Shown: one piece after another, positions 7,984 to 16,833 of the stretch
Layout of the letters: each line of letters begins with the position of its first letter
Numbering within the stretch: the first letter of the stretch is position 1
Origin: Cephaloticoccus sp.
GTDB lineage: Bacteria; Verrucomicrobiota; Verrucomicrobiia; Opitutales; Opitutaceae
Direction: 5' to 3'
Assembly: GCA_030833445.1 (NCBI GenBank)
Contig: JAURHD010000011.1
Coordinates: 1 to 64,000, forward strand
DNA: 64,000 nt
Position numbers and translations under genes: made by a program
Notes under the pieces: model-generated
What the model was told of the DNA's origin: nothing
The model's input: only the letters and a program-made list of their open reading frames with translations
The model's database searches: none

Positions 7984-10900
7984 ATGAGCAATCCTTCCCT
8001 AGAGCACGATCTGGCCCTCAAGAAAACCGTCCACACCCCTCTGGAGCAGAAACCTCACTACGCTTGGCGCGACGTCCTCGCCAACGAGACCATCAGCTTG
8101 CCGGCCGTCGTCCTCCTGTGCCCGCACGGCGAGGAGCGCTTTGATCTCGCGGAAGTCGCCGATACCCTCGGCAAGGCCCTGACCAATGTCCGCATCGCCC
8201 AGGGCGAAACCGATATCTTCAACGACACCACCCGCGGCTGGGTTGTGCGCATCTGCCGCGAAGTCGCCGCCAATCTCACCCTGCTGGGTCGCGACCAGAA
8301 CCCCGTCCGGCTTTCGCTCAACTCCCTTTACGAGCTCATCGAGAAGACCCTCGTCGACAACGGCGACTACTTCATCGCCAAGAGCCTTCTCCTCAACCGC
8401 GCCCGCAAGATCGCCGTTGATCGTGAGACTGCCGCCGCCTCGACCCTCCGCGTCATCCGCCGTAACAACCAGGTCGTGCCGTGGAGCGAGCAGAAGGTTG
8501 AGATCGCCGTCCGCAAGACCTTCCTCTCCCTCGAGCGCGATTCCGCGCCTGCCGTCGCCATCACCAAGGCCGTTTCGGCCCGTGCCCATGGCGCCAAGCA
8601 GTCCTTCGTCCACATCGAGGAGATTCAGGACATGGTCGAGGAAGAGCTCATGAAGGCCGGCCACTACAAGGTCGCCAAGGCCTACATCCAGTTCCGCGAA
8701 CGCGCCGCCGCCGTGCGTCAGCATGCCCCTGAGGAAGCCGCCGAGGCCACCACCGACCAGCCAGCCACCCCGGCCGGCCAAGAGACCCTCATCATGGTCA
8801 AGAAGCCCGATGGCTCCAACGTCTTTTGGGACGGGGCTGACCTCAAGCGCCGCATCGAGTTTGCCCGCATCGGCCTCGACCTGCACCTCTCCAACGACGA
8901 GATCGAAGCCGAGCTCCGCCGCGCCGTTTACGACCAGATTTCCCAAAAGGACCTCGATTCGACCATCATCCTCAACTCGAAGACCCTCATCGAGCAGGAC
9001 GCCGACTTCGCCAAGTTCGCCGGTCGCATCCAGCTGACCTACCTCTACGAAGAGGTCCTCGGCTGGAACATCATGACCGACGGCATCGGCGCCCTCAAAA
9101 CCGTCCACCAGCGCGCCTTCAAGAAATACCTCGAGCACGGTGTCGCCATCAAGCGCCTCAACCCACGCCTCCTCGAATACGATATCAAGAAGCTCGGCGC
9201 CGCTCTCGACCCGTCTTCCGACCTCGAGTTCGACTTCCTCGGCATCCAGACCCTCTACGATCGCTATCTGATCATCGACAAGACCGGCGACCGCAACCGC
9301 CGCATCGAGACGCCCCAGTTCTTCTGGTTGCGCGTCGCCATGGGCCTGATGCTCGACGAGTCGGGCGACCGCGAGGCCAAGGTCACCGGCCTCTACAGCC
9401 TCTACAAGAGCCGCCGCTTCTGCTCCAGCACGCCGACCCTCTTCAATTCCGGCACGCTCCATTCGCAGCTCTCCTCCTGCTACCTCTACTACGTCGACGA
9501 CTCCATCGAGGGCATCATGCTCCGTGGTATCGCCGAAAACGCCTTCTTGTCCAAGTGGGCCGGCGGTCTCGGTGGTTCCTGGACGGCCGTTCGCGGCACC
9601 GGTGCCTACATCGGCGGCACCAACGGCGAGTCGCAGGGCGTCATTCCTTTCCTCATGCTCCACCACGACCAGCTCGTGGCCGTCAACCAGGGCGGCAAGC
9701 GTAAGGGCTCCGGCTGCGCCTACCTCGAGACCTGGCACAACGACATCCTCGAGTTCCTCGAGCTGCGCAAGAACACCGGTGACGACCGTCGCCGCACCCA
9801 CGACATGAACACGGCGAACTGGATTCCCGACTTGTTCATGAAGCGCATGGAGGCCCGCGAGTCCTGGACGCTCTTCCGCTCCAACGACACCAAGGACCTG
9901 CACGAGCTCTACGGCAAAAAATTCGAAGAAGCCTACCTCCGCTACGAAAAGCTGGCCGACGAGGGCAAGATTCACGGCCAGAAGATCGAAGCCCTCGATC
10001 TCTGGAAGCGCATGCTCTCGATGCTCTTCGAGACCGGCCACCCTTGGATCACCTTCAAGGATCCCTGCAACGTCCGCTCCCCGCAGGACCACATCGGCGT
10101 CATCCACTCGTCCAACCTCTGCACCGAGATCACACTCAACACGTCCAACGAAGAGACCGCCGTTTGCAACCTCGGCTCCGTCGTCCTCGATTCGCACCTG
10201 CTGCCCGACGGCTCGCTCGACCATAAGAAGCTCCGCGAGACCATCCAGATCGCCGTCCGTGCACTGGACAACGTCATCGACATCAATTTCTACCCGACCG
10301 CCGCCGCCAAGACCTCCAACAGCCGTCATCGCCCCATCGGCCTGGGAGTCATGGGTCTCGCGCACTCCCTCTACGCCAAGGGCATCGCCTTTGCCTCCGA
10401 GGCCGCCGTCGAGTTCAACGACGAGGCCATGGAAGCCATCGCCTACTACGCCTACGAGGCCTCTTCCGACCTCGCGGCCGAGCGCGGCACCTATTCCAGC
10501 TACAAGGGCTCCAAGTGGGACCGCGGCATCCTCCCGCAGGACAGCCTAGACCTCCTCGAGCAGGAGCGCGGTCAACCCATCGAGGTCAAGCGCGGCGGCA
10601 GAATGGACTGGACGCCTGTCCGCGAAAAGATCGCCCAACACGGCATGCGCAACAGCAACGTGCTCGCCATCGCCCCCACCGCCACGATCTCCAATATCAC
10701 GGCGACCTCGCCCTGCATCGAGCCCACCTACAAGAACCTCTTCGTCAAATCCAACCTCTCCGGCGAGTTCATCGTCCTGAATCCCTTCCTCGTGAAGGAT
10801 CTCAAGGCCCGGGGCCTCTGGAATCGTGAGATGATCGACAACCTCAAGTATTTCGACGGCGAGCTGAAGGACATCGATACCATCCCCGACGACCTCAAGG

Positions 10901-11316
10901 ACAAGTATCGCACCGCCTTCGACATCGACCACAAGTGGATCATCGATGCGGCTGCCCGTCGCCAGAAGTGGATCGATCAAAGCCAGTCCGTGAACCTCTG
11001 GATCAAGACCCCGGACCTCAAGACGCTGAGCCACATGTATCGCCATGCCTGGCACACCGGTCTCAAGACCACCTACTACCTCCGCTCCCTTGGCGCCTCC
11101 ACCATCGAGAAAGCGACGGTCGGGGTGAAGAAAGAGATGCGCGGTGCGGTGGGCGAGGGCGCTTCCGGCGGCCAAAACTCCGGCGATGCCGGCGGCACGC
11201 ATTCACCTCTGGCCATGGCCGACTCTGCCAAGAAGAAGACTTATACGGCTGAGGAAAAACGCGTGTGTTCGATCGAAGCGATGCGCAACGGAGAGGAATG
11301 TGAAGCCTGCCAATAA
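7984..11316 (+). CDS. nrdA: Ribonucleoside-diphosphate reductase alpha subunit with three ATP-cone-like domains
   Basis: A 1110-aa catalytic R1 subunit. Start ATG 7984 (MSNPSLEHDL) is chosen over 7927. The N-terminus carries two good ATP-cones (about 154-240 and 268-352) plus a degenerate one (about 41-139), giving unusual room for allosteric control. Catalytic residues are intact: C499 and C728 as the redox pair, the NLCTE motif with N711, C713 (thiyl radical) and E715, and the C-terminal shuttle cysteines C1106 and C1109 (ECEACQ). E. coli NrdA has ~760 residues and one cone; the extra length here is mostly N-terminal. Class Ic systems often carry multiple cones. The gene forms an operon with nrdB and ends at a strong terminator. 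Confidence 0.97.
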   Translation: MSNPSLEHDLALKKTVHTPLEQKPHYAWRDVLANETISLPAVVLLCPHGEERFDLAEVADTLGKALTNVRIAQGETDIFNDTTRGWVVRICREVAANLTLLGRDQNPVRLSLNSLYELIEKTLVDNGDYFIAKSLLLNRARKIAVDRETAAASTLRVIRRNNQVVPWSEQKVEIAVRKTFLSLERDSAPAVAITKAVSARAHGAKQSFVHIEEIQDMVEEELMKAGHYKVAKAYIQFRERAAAVRQHAPEEAAEATTDQPATPAGQETLIMVKKPDGSNVFWDGADLKRRIEFARIGLDLHLSNDEIEAELRRAVYDQISQKDLDSTIILNSKTLIEQDADFAKFAGRIQLTYLYEEVLGWNIMTDGIGALKTVHQRAFKKYLEHGVAIKRLNPRLLEYDIKKLGAALDPSSDLEFDFLGIQTLYDRYLIIDKTGDRNRRIETPQFFWLRVAMGLMLDESGDREAKVTGLYSLYKSRRFCSSTPTLFNSGTLHSQLSSCYLYYVDDSIEGIMLRGIAENAFLSKWAGGLGGSWTAVRGTGAYIGGTNGESQGVIPFLMLHHDQLVAVNQGGKRKGSGCAYLETWHNDILEFLELRKNTGDDRRRTHDMNTANWIPDLFMKRMEARESWTLFRSNDTKDLHELYGKKFEEAYLRYEKLADEGKIHGQKIEALDLWKRMLSMLFETGHPWITFKDPCNVRSPQDHIGVIHSSNLCTEITLNTSNEETAVCNLGSVVLDSHLLPDGSLDHKKLRETIQIAVRALDNVIDINFYPTAAAKTSNSRHRPIGLGVMGLAHSLYAKGIAFASEAAVEFNDEAMEAIAYYAYEASSDLAAERGTYSSYKGSKWDRGILPQDSLDLLEQERGQPIEVKRGGRMDWTPVREKIAQHGMRNSNVLAIAPTATISNITATSPCIEPTYKNLFVKSNLSGEFIVLNPFLVKDLKARGLWNREMIDNLKYFDGELKDIDTIPDDLKDKYRTAFDIDHKWIIDAAARRQKWIDQSQSVNLWIKTPDLKTLSHMYRHAWHTGLKTTYYLRSLGASTIEKATVGVKKEMRGAVGEGASGGQNSGDAGGTHSPLAMADSAKKKTYTAEEKRVCSIEAMRNGEECEACQ

Positions 11317-11344
11317 ACAGTCCCTCGGTTCCTAGAACTTTCGG

Positions 11345-11376
11345 GCCGCGTGTGATTTTGTCACCGCGGCTTTTTT
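11345..11376 (+). terminator. Terminator of the nrdBA operon
   Basis: GCCGCG-T-GTGA (11345-11355), a T-rich loop and TCAC-CGCGGC (11361-11370) form the stem, followed by TTTTTT. It starts 29 bases after the nrdA stop. Confidence 0.9.
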
Positions 11377-11392
11377 ATTAGGACTCACCAAT

Positions 11393-11485
11393 ATGACCCA
11401 CCAAATTAAAGAACTGATTTTGGATGAAATCATTGAGAACTACCTCATGTCGGTTTCGCGTTCGCATTTTCGAACCAGGGGCTGA
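11393..11485 (+). CDS. Very small ORF, 30 aa, doubtful
   Basis: An ATG-started 30-codon reading frame lies directly after the nrdA terminator. It begins MTHQIKELILDEI, an amphipathic acidic segment, and ends in an Arg-rich tail. Base composition is low in GC compared with the flanks. No Shine-Dalgarno is seen. It could be the remnant of a longer gene or noise. The surrounding stretch 11377-11588 shows no other convincing gene. Confidence 0.15.
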   Translation: MTHQIKELILDEIIENYLMSVSRSHFRTRG

Positions 11486-11588
11486 TAGAGGCCAGAAATA
11501 GGCTTTGTAGTTTGGGGTGCGGGGCCGAGTGACGGGGGCTCAACTTGACATTTGACACCCTCGGCCGTCCCAGCTGCCACTCCATCCC

Positions 11589-11927
11589 ATGATTCCCCAA
11601 CGCGCCACCGCCGCGCGCCTCCTCAACGAACGCCGCCACCTCGTTGCTTCACTCGAGCGTGAACTCGCCCGCCACCGCGCCGCCGCGGACACCACCCGCG
11701 CCGCGAGCTGGCCCACTGCCGTGCGCCTCCCTGCGTGGCAAAAGTCCGCCACGAAGCGCCTCACTGCCCTTCTCGGCTGGCCGCTCACCGACGCCGTTCC
11801 GCCCCCGCACGGACTGTTACAGCTATCCTGGCGGAAAGCAGGCCGGCGCATCCGGATCGATTGCCACGGCCTCAAAGGGGTCAGGCCGTTATTTGTTAAT
11901 TTTCGGCAGACCTCCGTCTGTTCCTAA
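11589..11927 (+). CDS. Hypothetical protein whose 3' end runs through a transposase-type repeat
   Basis: A 112-aa frame beginning MIPQRATAARLLNERRHLV. It is Arg/Ala-rich and helical, with G/C-rich third positions for the first ~95 codons, which suggests real coding origin. The last ~18 codons fall inside or after the 30-bp repeat at 11874-11903 and read as non-natural sequence (PLFVNFRQTS), so the original C-terminus was probably replaced by the repeat. A TTGACA hexamer lies 40 bases upstream. No family is recognised; it may be a truncated pseudogene. Confidence 0.35.
   Translation: MIPQRATAARLLNERRHLVASLERELARHRAAADTTRAASWPTAVRLPAWQKSATKRLTALLGWPLTDAVPPPHGLLQLSWRKAGRRIRIDCHGLKGVRPLFVNFRQTSVCS
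11874..11903 (+). repeat. Solo copy of the RAYT-element terminal repeat
   Basis: AAAGGGGTCAGGCCGTTATT and the following ten bases match the left end of the transposase element at 14628-14656, in the same orientation and without visible mismatch over the shared 29 bases. No transposase gene is attached. It lies 84 bases before the heparinase-like gene. Confidence 0.85.
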
Positions 11928-11986
11928 CTAGCTCAGCTGACGGATTATCTGCTTTCATCCCGGCAGGGCCGGTCTATCACCGACCC

Positions 11987-14623
11987 ATGCGCTCTGTGTT
12001 TTTCCCGGAATCGGCCCTGACAGTGTTGCGGGCGAATCTTGCCAAGGATTCTTCTGCCCAAGCCCAGGCGAAGGAGTGCCTCAAGGTGGCCCGCCAGTGG
12101 ACTGAGCGTTCCGATCAAGAGCTTTGGTCCGCCATGTTTGGCGCCACGATCAAGCGTTCATGGATGGTCTGGTCCAACGGCCACTGTCCTTCCTGCAAAC
12201 GGTCGGTGCCGATGTATGACTGGAAAATGGATCCGCTTCATATTCCATGGAAGAACACCTGTCCGCACTGCGCCGAACAGTTTCCGAAAAACGATTTTGG
12301 TGCGTTCTATGAATCCGGGCTCGATGTGCACGGCGTCTTCGATCCAGCCAGTGCCGACCGCTCATTGCTCTTCAATGCCGAACACCCATCGCCCGATGAT
12401 CCTCTGCACACGTTTGGCGTCGATGACGGCACGGGCTACTTCGACGGCACTAACCGCTGGTATTTCATCGGGGCTTTTCTCGTTAAGGGTCAGTGGAAGC
12501 AATTCATCCTGCCGGGTATTCGCACGCTTGCGCTGGCTTATGCCTTAAGCGGAGAACGCATCTATGCGCACAAGGCCGCGATCCTGCTAGACCGCGTGGC
12601 CGACCTCTATCCGAGTTTTGATTTCCTGACCCAAGGCCTGACCTACGAAAAATCCAATACCATTGCCGGCATGGGTCTCGTATCGGTGTGGCACGACGCC
12701 TGTCGTGAAACCCGTGATCTGGCCCTGGCCTTTGACCTGATCTCCCCGGCGCTTGAAGGAGACGACAAACTGGTGAAGTTCCTCACGCACCAAGCCGCGC
12801 GGCATCAGCTCTCGAATCCCAAGGACACCCCGGAAAGGATCCGCCAAAATATCGAAGCCGGCATCTTGCGCCATGTGCTGGAGGAGCCGCGCAAGATTCT
12901 CAGCAACTTTCCCAATACCGAGATTACCCAAATCGTCGCGCAGACCATCCTTGGGTGGCCGGACAATCGTGAACAGTTACTGGCAGACCTGCAGGCCACG
13001 CTGGAGAAAGTTACCGCAGTGGACGGTCTGTCTGGTGAAAAGGGTCTGGGTGGTTACGCTGCGATTGCCCCTCAACTAGTGGCCGGCGTGCTCATGCTGT
13101 TCAGCCGACTGGACGCCGAGCTATTGCCCGAGATGGTGCGCCGCGTGCCTGCACTCGTGCAGATGTTTCGTTTCCACGCGGACCTGTGGATCGCGGGTGC
13201 GGTGGTTCCGCGTATTGGCGATACCGCGGGTTTTGGCCTGCTCGACGATCGCTATCTCGGCGCGAATTTCGTCCGCAAGCCGTTCGATCTGGAGTGGAAC
13301 AACCTGCCGTTCTGCTCTGACTTCACGCTCTTTAAAAAACTCCACGCCATCACCGGCGATCCGACCTTCATCCAGCTCCTGTATCTTGGAAACGGCCGCG
13401 TGATCACCGACCTGCCCCATGATTTGCTGGAGGCAGATCCGACGACGTTTCAAAGCGAAGTTGCCACGGTCATACGCGATCACGGCGCAGCTTTGCCGGT
13501 GAAGTCGGTCAACAAGGAGCAATGGGCACTGGCTGCCTTGCGCACTGGAACGGGGACGGGGGAACGAGCGGCGTGGCTCGATTACGATGTAGGTGGCAAT
13601 CACGGTCGGCCCGATGCGTTTACCATCGGCCTCTACGCTCATGGGGTGGAATTGTTGCCCGGTTTTGGTTACCCGCCGGTGCACTTCGGCGGTTGGTTTT
13701 CACCCAAGGCCCTTTGGTATAAACGCACGGCTGCACACAACACGGTTTTGGTCGACGGCAAAGATCAGACGCCCGTGCGCGATGAAGCGGAAACTGAACC
13801 GCTCGCGATCCAACTCAATCCACAGAAAGGACTCGTGCGCGGTCGCACGACGGCGTGGGCCGATAAGCCACAAGTGAAACTGATTGCGGCCTCCGGGCCT
13901 GAGTTGGTGAGCACGACCCCGATGCAACGCTACGAACGCGCGCTCCTGTTTGTGGATGTGTCCGCGGACGACAGTTACGTGCTCGACATCTTTCGCGTAG
14001 CTGGTGGGCGCGATCATGTGCGTATGCTTCATCCCAATTTCGGCCCGGCCACTGTGACCGGGTTGGAGTTGTCACCACTGCCAGACTTTGGTGATCCCAA
14101 TATTCAGATGCGTAACTTTCGCGGGGGCACACCCTCGCCGGGCTGGTCAGTTGATTGGAAGATCGTGGACCCGTGCGGATTGTTACCCGCCGAGGCCGAT
14201 GTGCATTTGCGTTGCACCGATCTCACCACCGGCGCGCAAGCGATGCTGGCGGAGACGTGGCTGGCTTCCAAACATGGTGGAGCAAATCACGAAGGCTGGC
14301 TCAACAGCCTGGTGGTGCGTCGTCAGACAAAGGAAGCTCCGCTGACATCGACCTTTGTCGCTGTGCTCGAGCCCTACAGGGATCAGTCAAACATCCGTTC
14401 CATTCGCCGAGTGCCCTTGCAGACAGTGGATGGAAAGACCGCCGGAGATGCGCATGTCGCCGTGGTGGTGACTTTAGGTGACGGTCGCGAAGATCTGCTG
14501 ATCTCGCGCGACACTAATGTTGAGCGCCAGTCACTCACACAACCCGATTGGACCTGCACGACGGACGCCGACTTCAGTGTATTCCGGCGCAGTCTCGAGG
14601 GTGTGAAGACTCAGCTGCTTTAG
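11987..14623 (+). CDS. Heparinase II/III family protein (polysaccharide lyase-like), predicted cytoplasmic
   Basis: An 878-aa protein with an alpha-helical toroid part (~residues 150-480) and a C-terminal beta-sandwich of the heparinase II/III type. The region near KRTAAHNTVLVDGKDQ is typical of the family, in which a His and Tyr act in beta-elimination on uronic-acid polysaccharides. Near the N-terminus two CxxC pairs (CPSC and CPHC, ~30 residues apart) look like a zinc ribbon. No signal peptide is present, so it probably acts on imported oligosaccharides or is non-catalytic. Its stop codon is only 4 bases before the transposase element; the next gene beyond the element is rhaT on the opposite strand. 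The exact substrate cannot be told. Confidence 0.8.
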   Translation: MRSVFFPESALTVLRANLAKDSSAQAQAKECLKVARQWTERSDQELWSAMFGATIKRSWMVWSNGHCPSCKRSVPMYDWKMDPLHIPWKNTCPHCAEQFPKNDFGAFYESGLDVHGVFDPASADRSLLFNAEHPSPDDPLHTFGVDDGTGYFDGTNRWYFIGAFLVKGQWKQFILPGIRTLALAYALSGERIYAHKAAILLDRVADLYPSFDFLTQGLTYEKSNTIAGMGLVSVWHDACRETRDLALAFDLISPALEGDDKLVKFLTHQAARHQLSNPKDTPERIRQNIEAGILRHVLEEPRKILSNFPNTEITQIVAQTILGWPDNREQLLADLQATLEKVTAVDGLSGEKGLGGYAAIAPQLVAGVLMLFSRLDAELLPEMVRRVPALVQMFRFHADLWIAGAVVPRIGDTAGFGLLDDRYLGANFVRKPFDLEWNNLPFCSDFTLFKKLHAITGDPTFIQLLYLGNGRVITDLPHDLLEADPTTFQSEVATVIRDHGAALPVKSVNKEQWALAALRTGTGTGERAAWLDYDVGGNHGRPDAFTIGLYAHGVELLPGFGYPPVHFGGWFSPKALWYKRTAAHNTVLVDGKDQTPVRDEAETEPLAIQLNPQKGLVRGRTTAWADKPQVKLIAASGPELVSTTPMQRYERALLFVDVSADDSYVLDIFRVAGGRDHVRMLHPNFGPATVTGLELSPLPDFGDPNIQMRNFRGGTPSPGWSVDWKIVDPCGLLPAEADVHLRCTDLTTGAQAMLAETWLASKHGGANHEGWLNSLVVRRQTKEAPLTSTFVAVLEPYRDQSNIRSIRRVPLQTVDGKTAGDAHVAVVVTLGDGREDLLISRDTNVERQSLTQPDWTCTTDADFSVFRRSLEGVKTQLL

Positions 14624-14627
14624 TTTT

Positions 14628-14656
14628 AAGGGGTCAGGCCGTTATTTGTTAATTTT
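14628..14656 (+). repeat. Left inverted end of the RAYT element
   Basis: This 29-base repeat is the exact inverse of 15610-15638 and the same as the solo copy at 11874-11903. It lies 39 bases upstream of the transposase GTG start and may also serve as the leader of that gene. Confidence 0.85.
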
Positions 14657-14694
14657 TATTTGAGTCTCGCCACTGGGTAACCTAATTTCCGGCC

Positions 14695-15624
14695 GTGGCC
14701 CGTAAGTTGCGCATCCAATTCGAAGGAGCGATGTATCATGTGATCAATCGCGGCAATTACCGGCGGGATATCTTTGAGTCCGTCGGAACCGTGCAGGCAT
14801 TCGAGGAGGCACTGATTGAGGCCTGTGAGAACTATGGTTGGCGGTTGCACGCCCATGTCGTGATGCGGAATCACTATCATTTGGCGCTCGAGACCCCCCG
14901 CGCGAATTTGGTTGATGGCATGCATTGGCTGCAGAGCACGTTTGCCACGCGCTTCAACCGACTGCGTCAGGAACGTGGTCACTTGTTTCAGGGTCGCTAC
15001 CAGGCTTTGCTGATTGAGGATGCGGCGGCGCTGTCACGCGTGGTGGACTACATTCATCTCAATCCGGTCCGTGCCGAGGTAGTAGCGGTTCAGCACTTGG
15101 CCGGCTTTCGTTGGAGTAGTTTGTCGCGCTATTTACGGGGGCCGCGTCCGAAGGTGTTTGTGGCGAAGGACTGGTTGGAGGCCAAGGGTCTCCAAGACAC
15201 CCCAAAGGGAATTAACGATTACCTGACCTCACTTTTGGAACTCGCAACAGATGAGGCGGAGCAGAAACGATTGGGCTTGGAGAGTCTTTCCTCCGGCTGG
15301 GCCATTGGCACGGATGGCTGGCGGCAGGCCATCGCCAAGGATCACGCCAACAAAGCCCTGGATCCCGGACTGGAATCCAATGAGATCGCCGATTTGAAAA
15401 GCGCCCTATGGACTCAGACTTTTGAGTCTGAGATGCACCGGCTCGACAAGACACCCGCCGATGCGAAAAGCAGCTCCCTTCGGGTGCAGTGGAAGCTATC
15501 AATGGCCCAGCGTTTGCGTGAGGTCGGCGCGCCTTATGCGTGGATCGCCGAGCATCTCCATATGGGGAAACCTAGTTCGGTGCGGGTCTACCTCTGTCAA
15601 CATCGGGCTAAAATTAACAAATAA
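14695..15624 (+). CDS. REP-associated-type Y1 tyrosine transposase (IS200-like superfamily)
   Basis: A 309-aa protein started at GTG 14695 (MARKLRIQFEGAMYHVINRG), the usual beginning of this family. The HUH motif is H60-Y-H62 in VMRNHYHLALETP. QGRYQALL (~99-106) and YIHLNPVRA (Tyr ~119, probably the nucleophile) are conserved. In this family the enzyme nicks and joins single-stranded DNA next to short palindromes. The C-terminal ~150 residues include a DnaA-like or helix-turn-helix-like segment (LREVGAPYAWIAEHLHM), seen in longer RAYTs. The last codons and the stop lie inside the right inverted end. Confidence 0.88.
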   Translation: MARKLRIQFEGAMYHVINRGNYRRDIFESVGTVQAFEEALIEACENYGWRLHAHVVMRNHYHLALETPRANLVDGMHWLQSTFATRFNRLRQERGHLFQGRYQALLIEDAAALSRVVDYIHLNPVRAEVVAVQHLAGFRWSSLSRYLRGPRPKVFVAKDWLEAKGLQDTPKGINDYLTSLLELATDEAEQKRLGLESLSSGWAIGTDGWRQAIAKDHANKALDPGLESNEIADLKSALWTQTFESEMHRLDKTPADAKSSSLRVQWKLSMAQRLREVGAPYAWIAEHLHMGKPSSVRVYLCQHRAKINK

Positions 15625-15638
15625 CGGCCTGACCCCTT
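15610..15638 (+). repeat. Right inverted end of the RAYT element
   Basis: Reverse complement of 14628-14656. The transposase stop codon (15622-15624) lies within it. The bases CCCCTTTAAGGGG at 15633-15645 make a small palindrome across the junction with rhaT. Confidence 0.85.
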
Positions 15639-16690
15639 TAAGGGGAGGCTTCGCCGAGGTAATTGCCGTAGGAGAGGGAGAGGACGGCCGTGATCAGGAT
15701 CATTAGGGCCAGGGCCAGCATCACCCAAGTGCGCGGTTTGCAGCCCGTCCACTCGCGCCAGATGAAACCTGCCAAGCTGCTAAAGAGCACCAGCATGATC
15801 ATGTGGATGGCCCAGCTGGAAAACTTGTAGTCCCCCATCCGGACGTGGGCCAAGCCGTAGAAGAAGAACTGCCCATACCACAAGAATCCGGTGAGCACGG
15901 CCAAGGCGAAGTTCAACTGCAGCTTCGGTTTTTCGGTCCCAGCGGGTAGTTCAACATACTCCCCGAAGGTGCGATGCTTTTTGTGCAACCAGAGGCTGTA
16001 AATCGCGGTAGTGAGAAACGCGCCGGTGTTGGAGAAAATGTAGATGACGTTGCCTTGAAAATAACCGGCACCATGCGCGGCCGCGATGTCGGCGATCGGT
16101 TGGCCGGCGGCCAAGGAAAACCCATACACTGCTGAGAGGATACCGGCCAGCACGCACAACGGCAGACCTTTCGCCAAATTGAAGCCGTCGTTACGTGATT
16201 CGCGATCGAGTTCCTTGAAGCGTCCCGCCAGTCCCGAGGCGAGGATACCCACGGCACCGATTACGACCCCCGCCAGCACGTAGCTCGAACCGGTCTTGGC
16301 TAATATCGCCTGCAACTCACCATGCCAAATTGCCGGCAGCATGGTGCCGAGCACACAGGAGATTCCGATCGCAATGGCGTAGGTCAGTGAAAAACCGATA
16401 TAGCGAATCGCCACGCCAAAGGCCGTGCCGCCGATGCCGTAGATGGCGCCAAGGACAAAAGTCTGGGCCATCACTGAGCGCGGCGCCTCGCGCAACACCG
16501 CGGCCAGTTCCGGCACGGTGAACCAAGCGCCGACAAATGGCAGCACGAACCAGCAGATGGCGGCTTGGGCCAGCCAATAGGTCTGCCACGACCAGCCCCG
16601 CGTGCCTTTTTGCGGCGTGTAGCAAAACGCGGCACTGACGGCGCCAATGGCATGCAGCAGGATGCCGAGCAAGGGATTGGGGGTAATCAT
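15638..16690 (-). CDS. rhaT: L-rhamnose/H+ symporter (RhaT family)
   Basis: A 350-aa integral membrane protein with about ten hydrophobic segments. The N-terminal IGAVSAAFCYTPQKGTRGWSW and the following GAIYGIGGTAFG resemble RhaT of enteric bacteria (344 aa), a drug/metabolite-superfamily transporter that imports rhamnose with a proton. The start ATG at 16690 fits the family. Its stop codon overlaps the right end of the RAYT element, so insertion happened exactly at the gene end. A rhamnosidase-like gene lies ~18 kb away at 34129, which supports rhamnose use by this organism. Confidence 0.88.
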   Translation of the reverse strand: MITPNPLLGILLHAIGAVSAAFCYTPQKGTRGWSWQTYWLAQAAICWFVLPFVGAWFTVPELAAVLREAPRSVMAQTFVLGAIYGIGGTAFGVAIRYIGFSLTYAIAIGISCVLGTMLPAIWHGELQAILAKTGSSYVLAGVVIGAVGILASGLAGRFKELDRESRNDGFNLAKGLPLCVLAGILSAVYGFSLAAGQPIADIAAAHGAGYFQGNVIYIFSNTGAFLTTAIYSLWLHKKHRTFGEYVELPAGTEKPKLQLNFALAVLTGFLWYGQFFFYGLAHVRMGDYKFSSWAIHMIMLVLFSSLAGFIWREWTGCKPRTWVMLALALMILITAVLSLSYGNYLGEASP

Positions 16691-16833
16691 CGGGATTTAT
16701 CGCGCGGGGTGGGGCGACACGGGGTTAGGGGAGGACCCATGCAGTGAAAGGACGCCGCGCCGTCAGGCAAGCTGGCAGTAACGGCATGGATTGGTGACTC
16801 GCCTTCGGCCGATTGACTGACCTAATCGCGAAC

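Larger units (their letters stand above)
14628..15638 (+). mobile_element. Insertion element with REP-associated-type tyrosine transposase and 29-bp inverted ends
   Basis: Left end 14628-14656 (AAGGGGTCAGGCCGTTATTT...) and right end 15610-15638 are inverted copies of each other with no mismatch seen over 29 bases. They enclose one gene, a Y1/HUH transposase. The element sits between the stop codon of the heparinase-like gene and the stop codon of rhaT; the rhaT stop overlaps the last base of the right end. The total length is 1011 bp. Classical IS200-type elements lack inverted ends, so this arrangement is closer to RAYT-type domesticated units. A third, solo copy of the end is at 11874. Confidence 0.75.

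Noticed and set aside
7999-10365. 788-aa open frame on the minus strand over nrdA
   Set aside because: Shadow of strongly biased codon use in nrdA; low-complexity Val/Asp/Gly/Leu-rich product, no domain; nrdA is certain.
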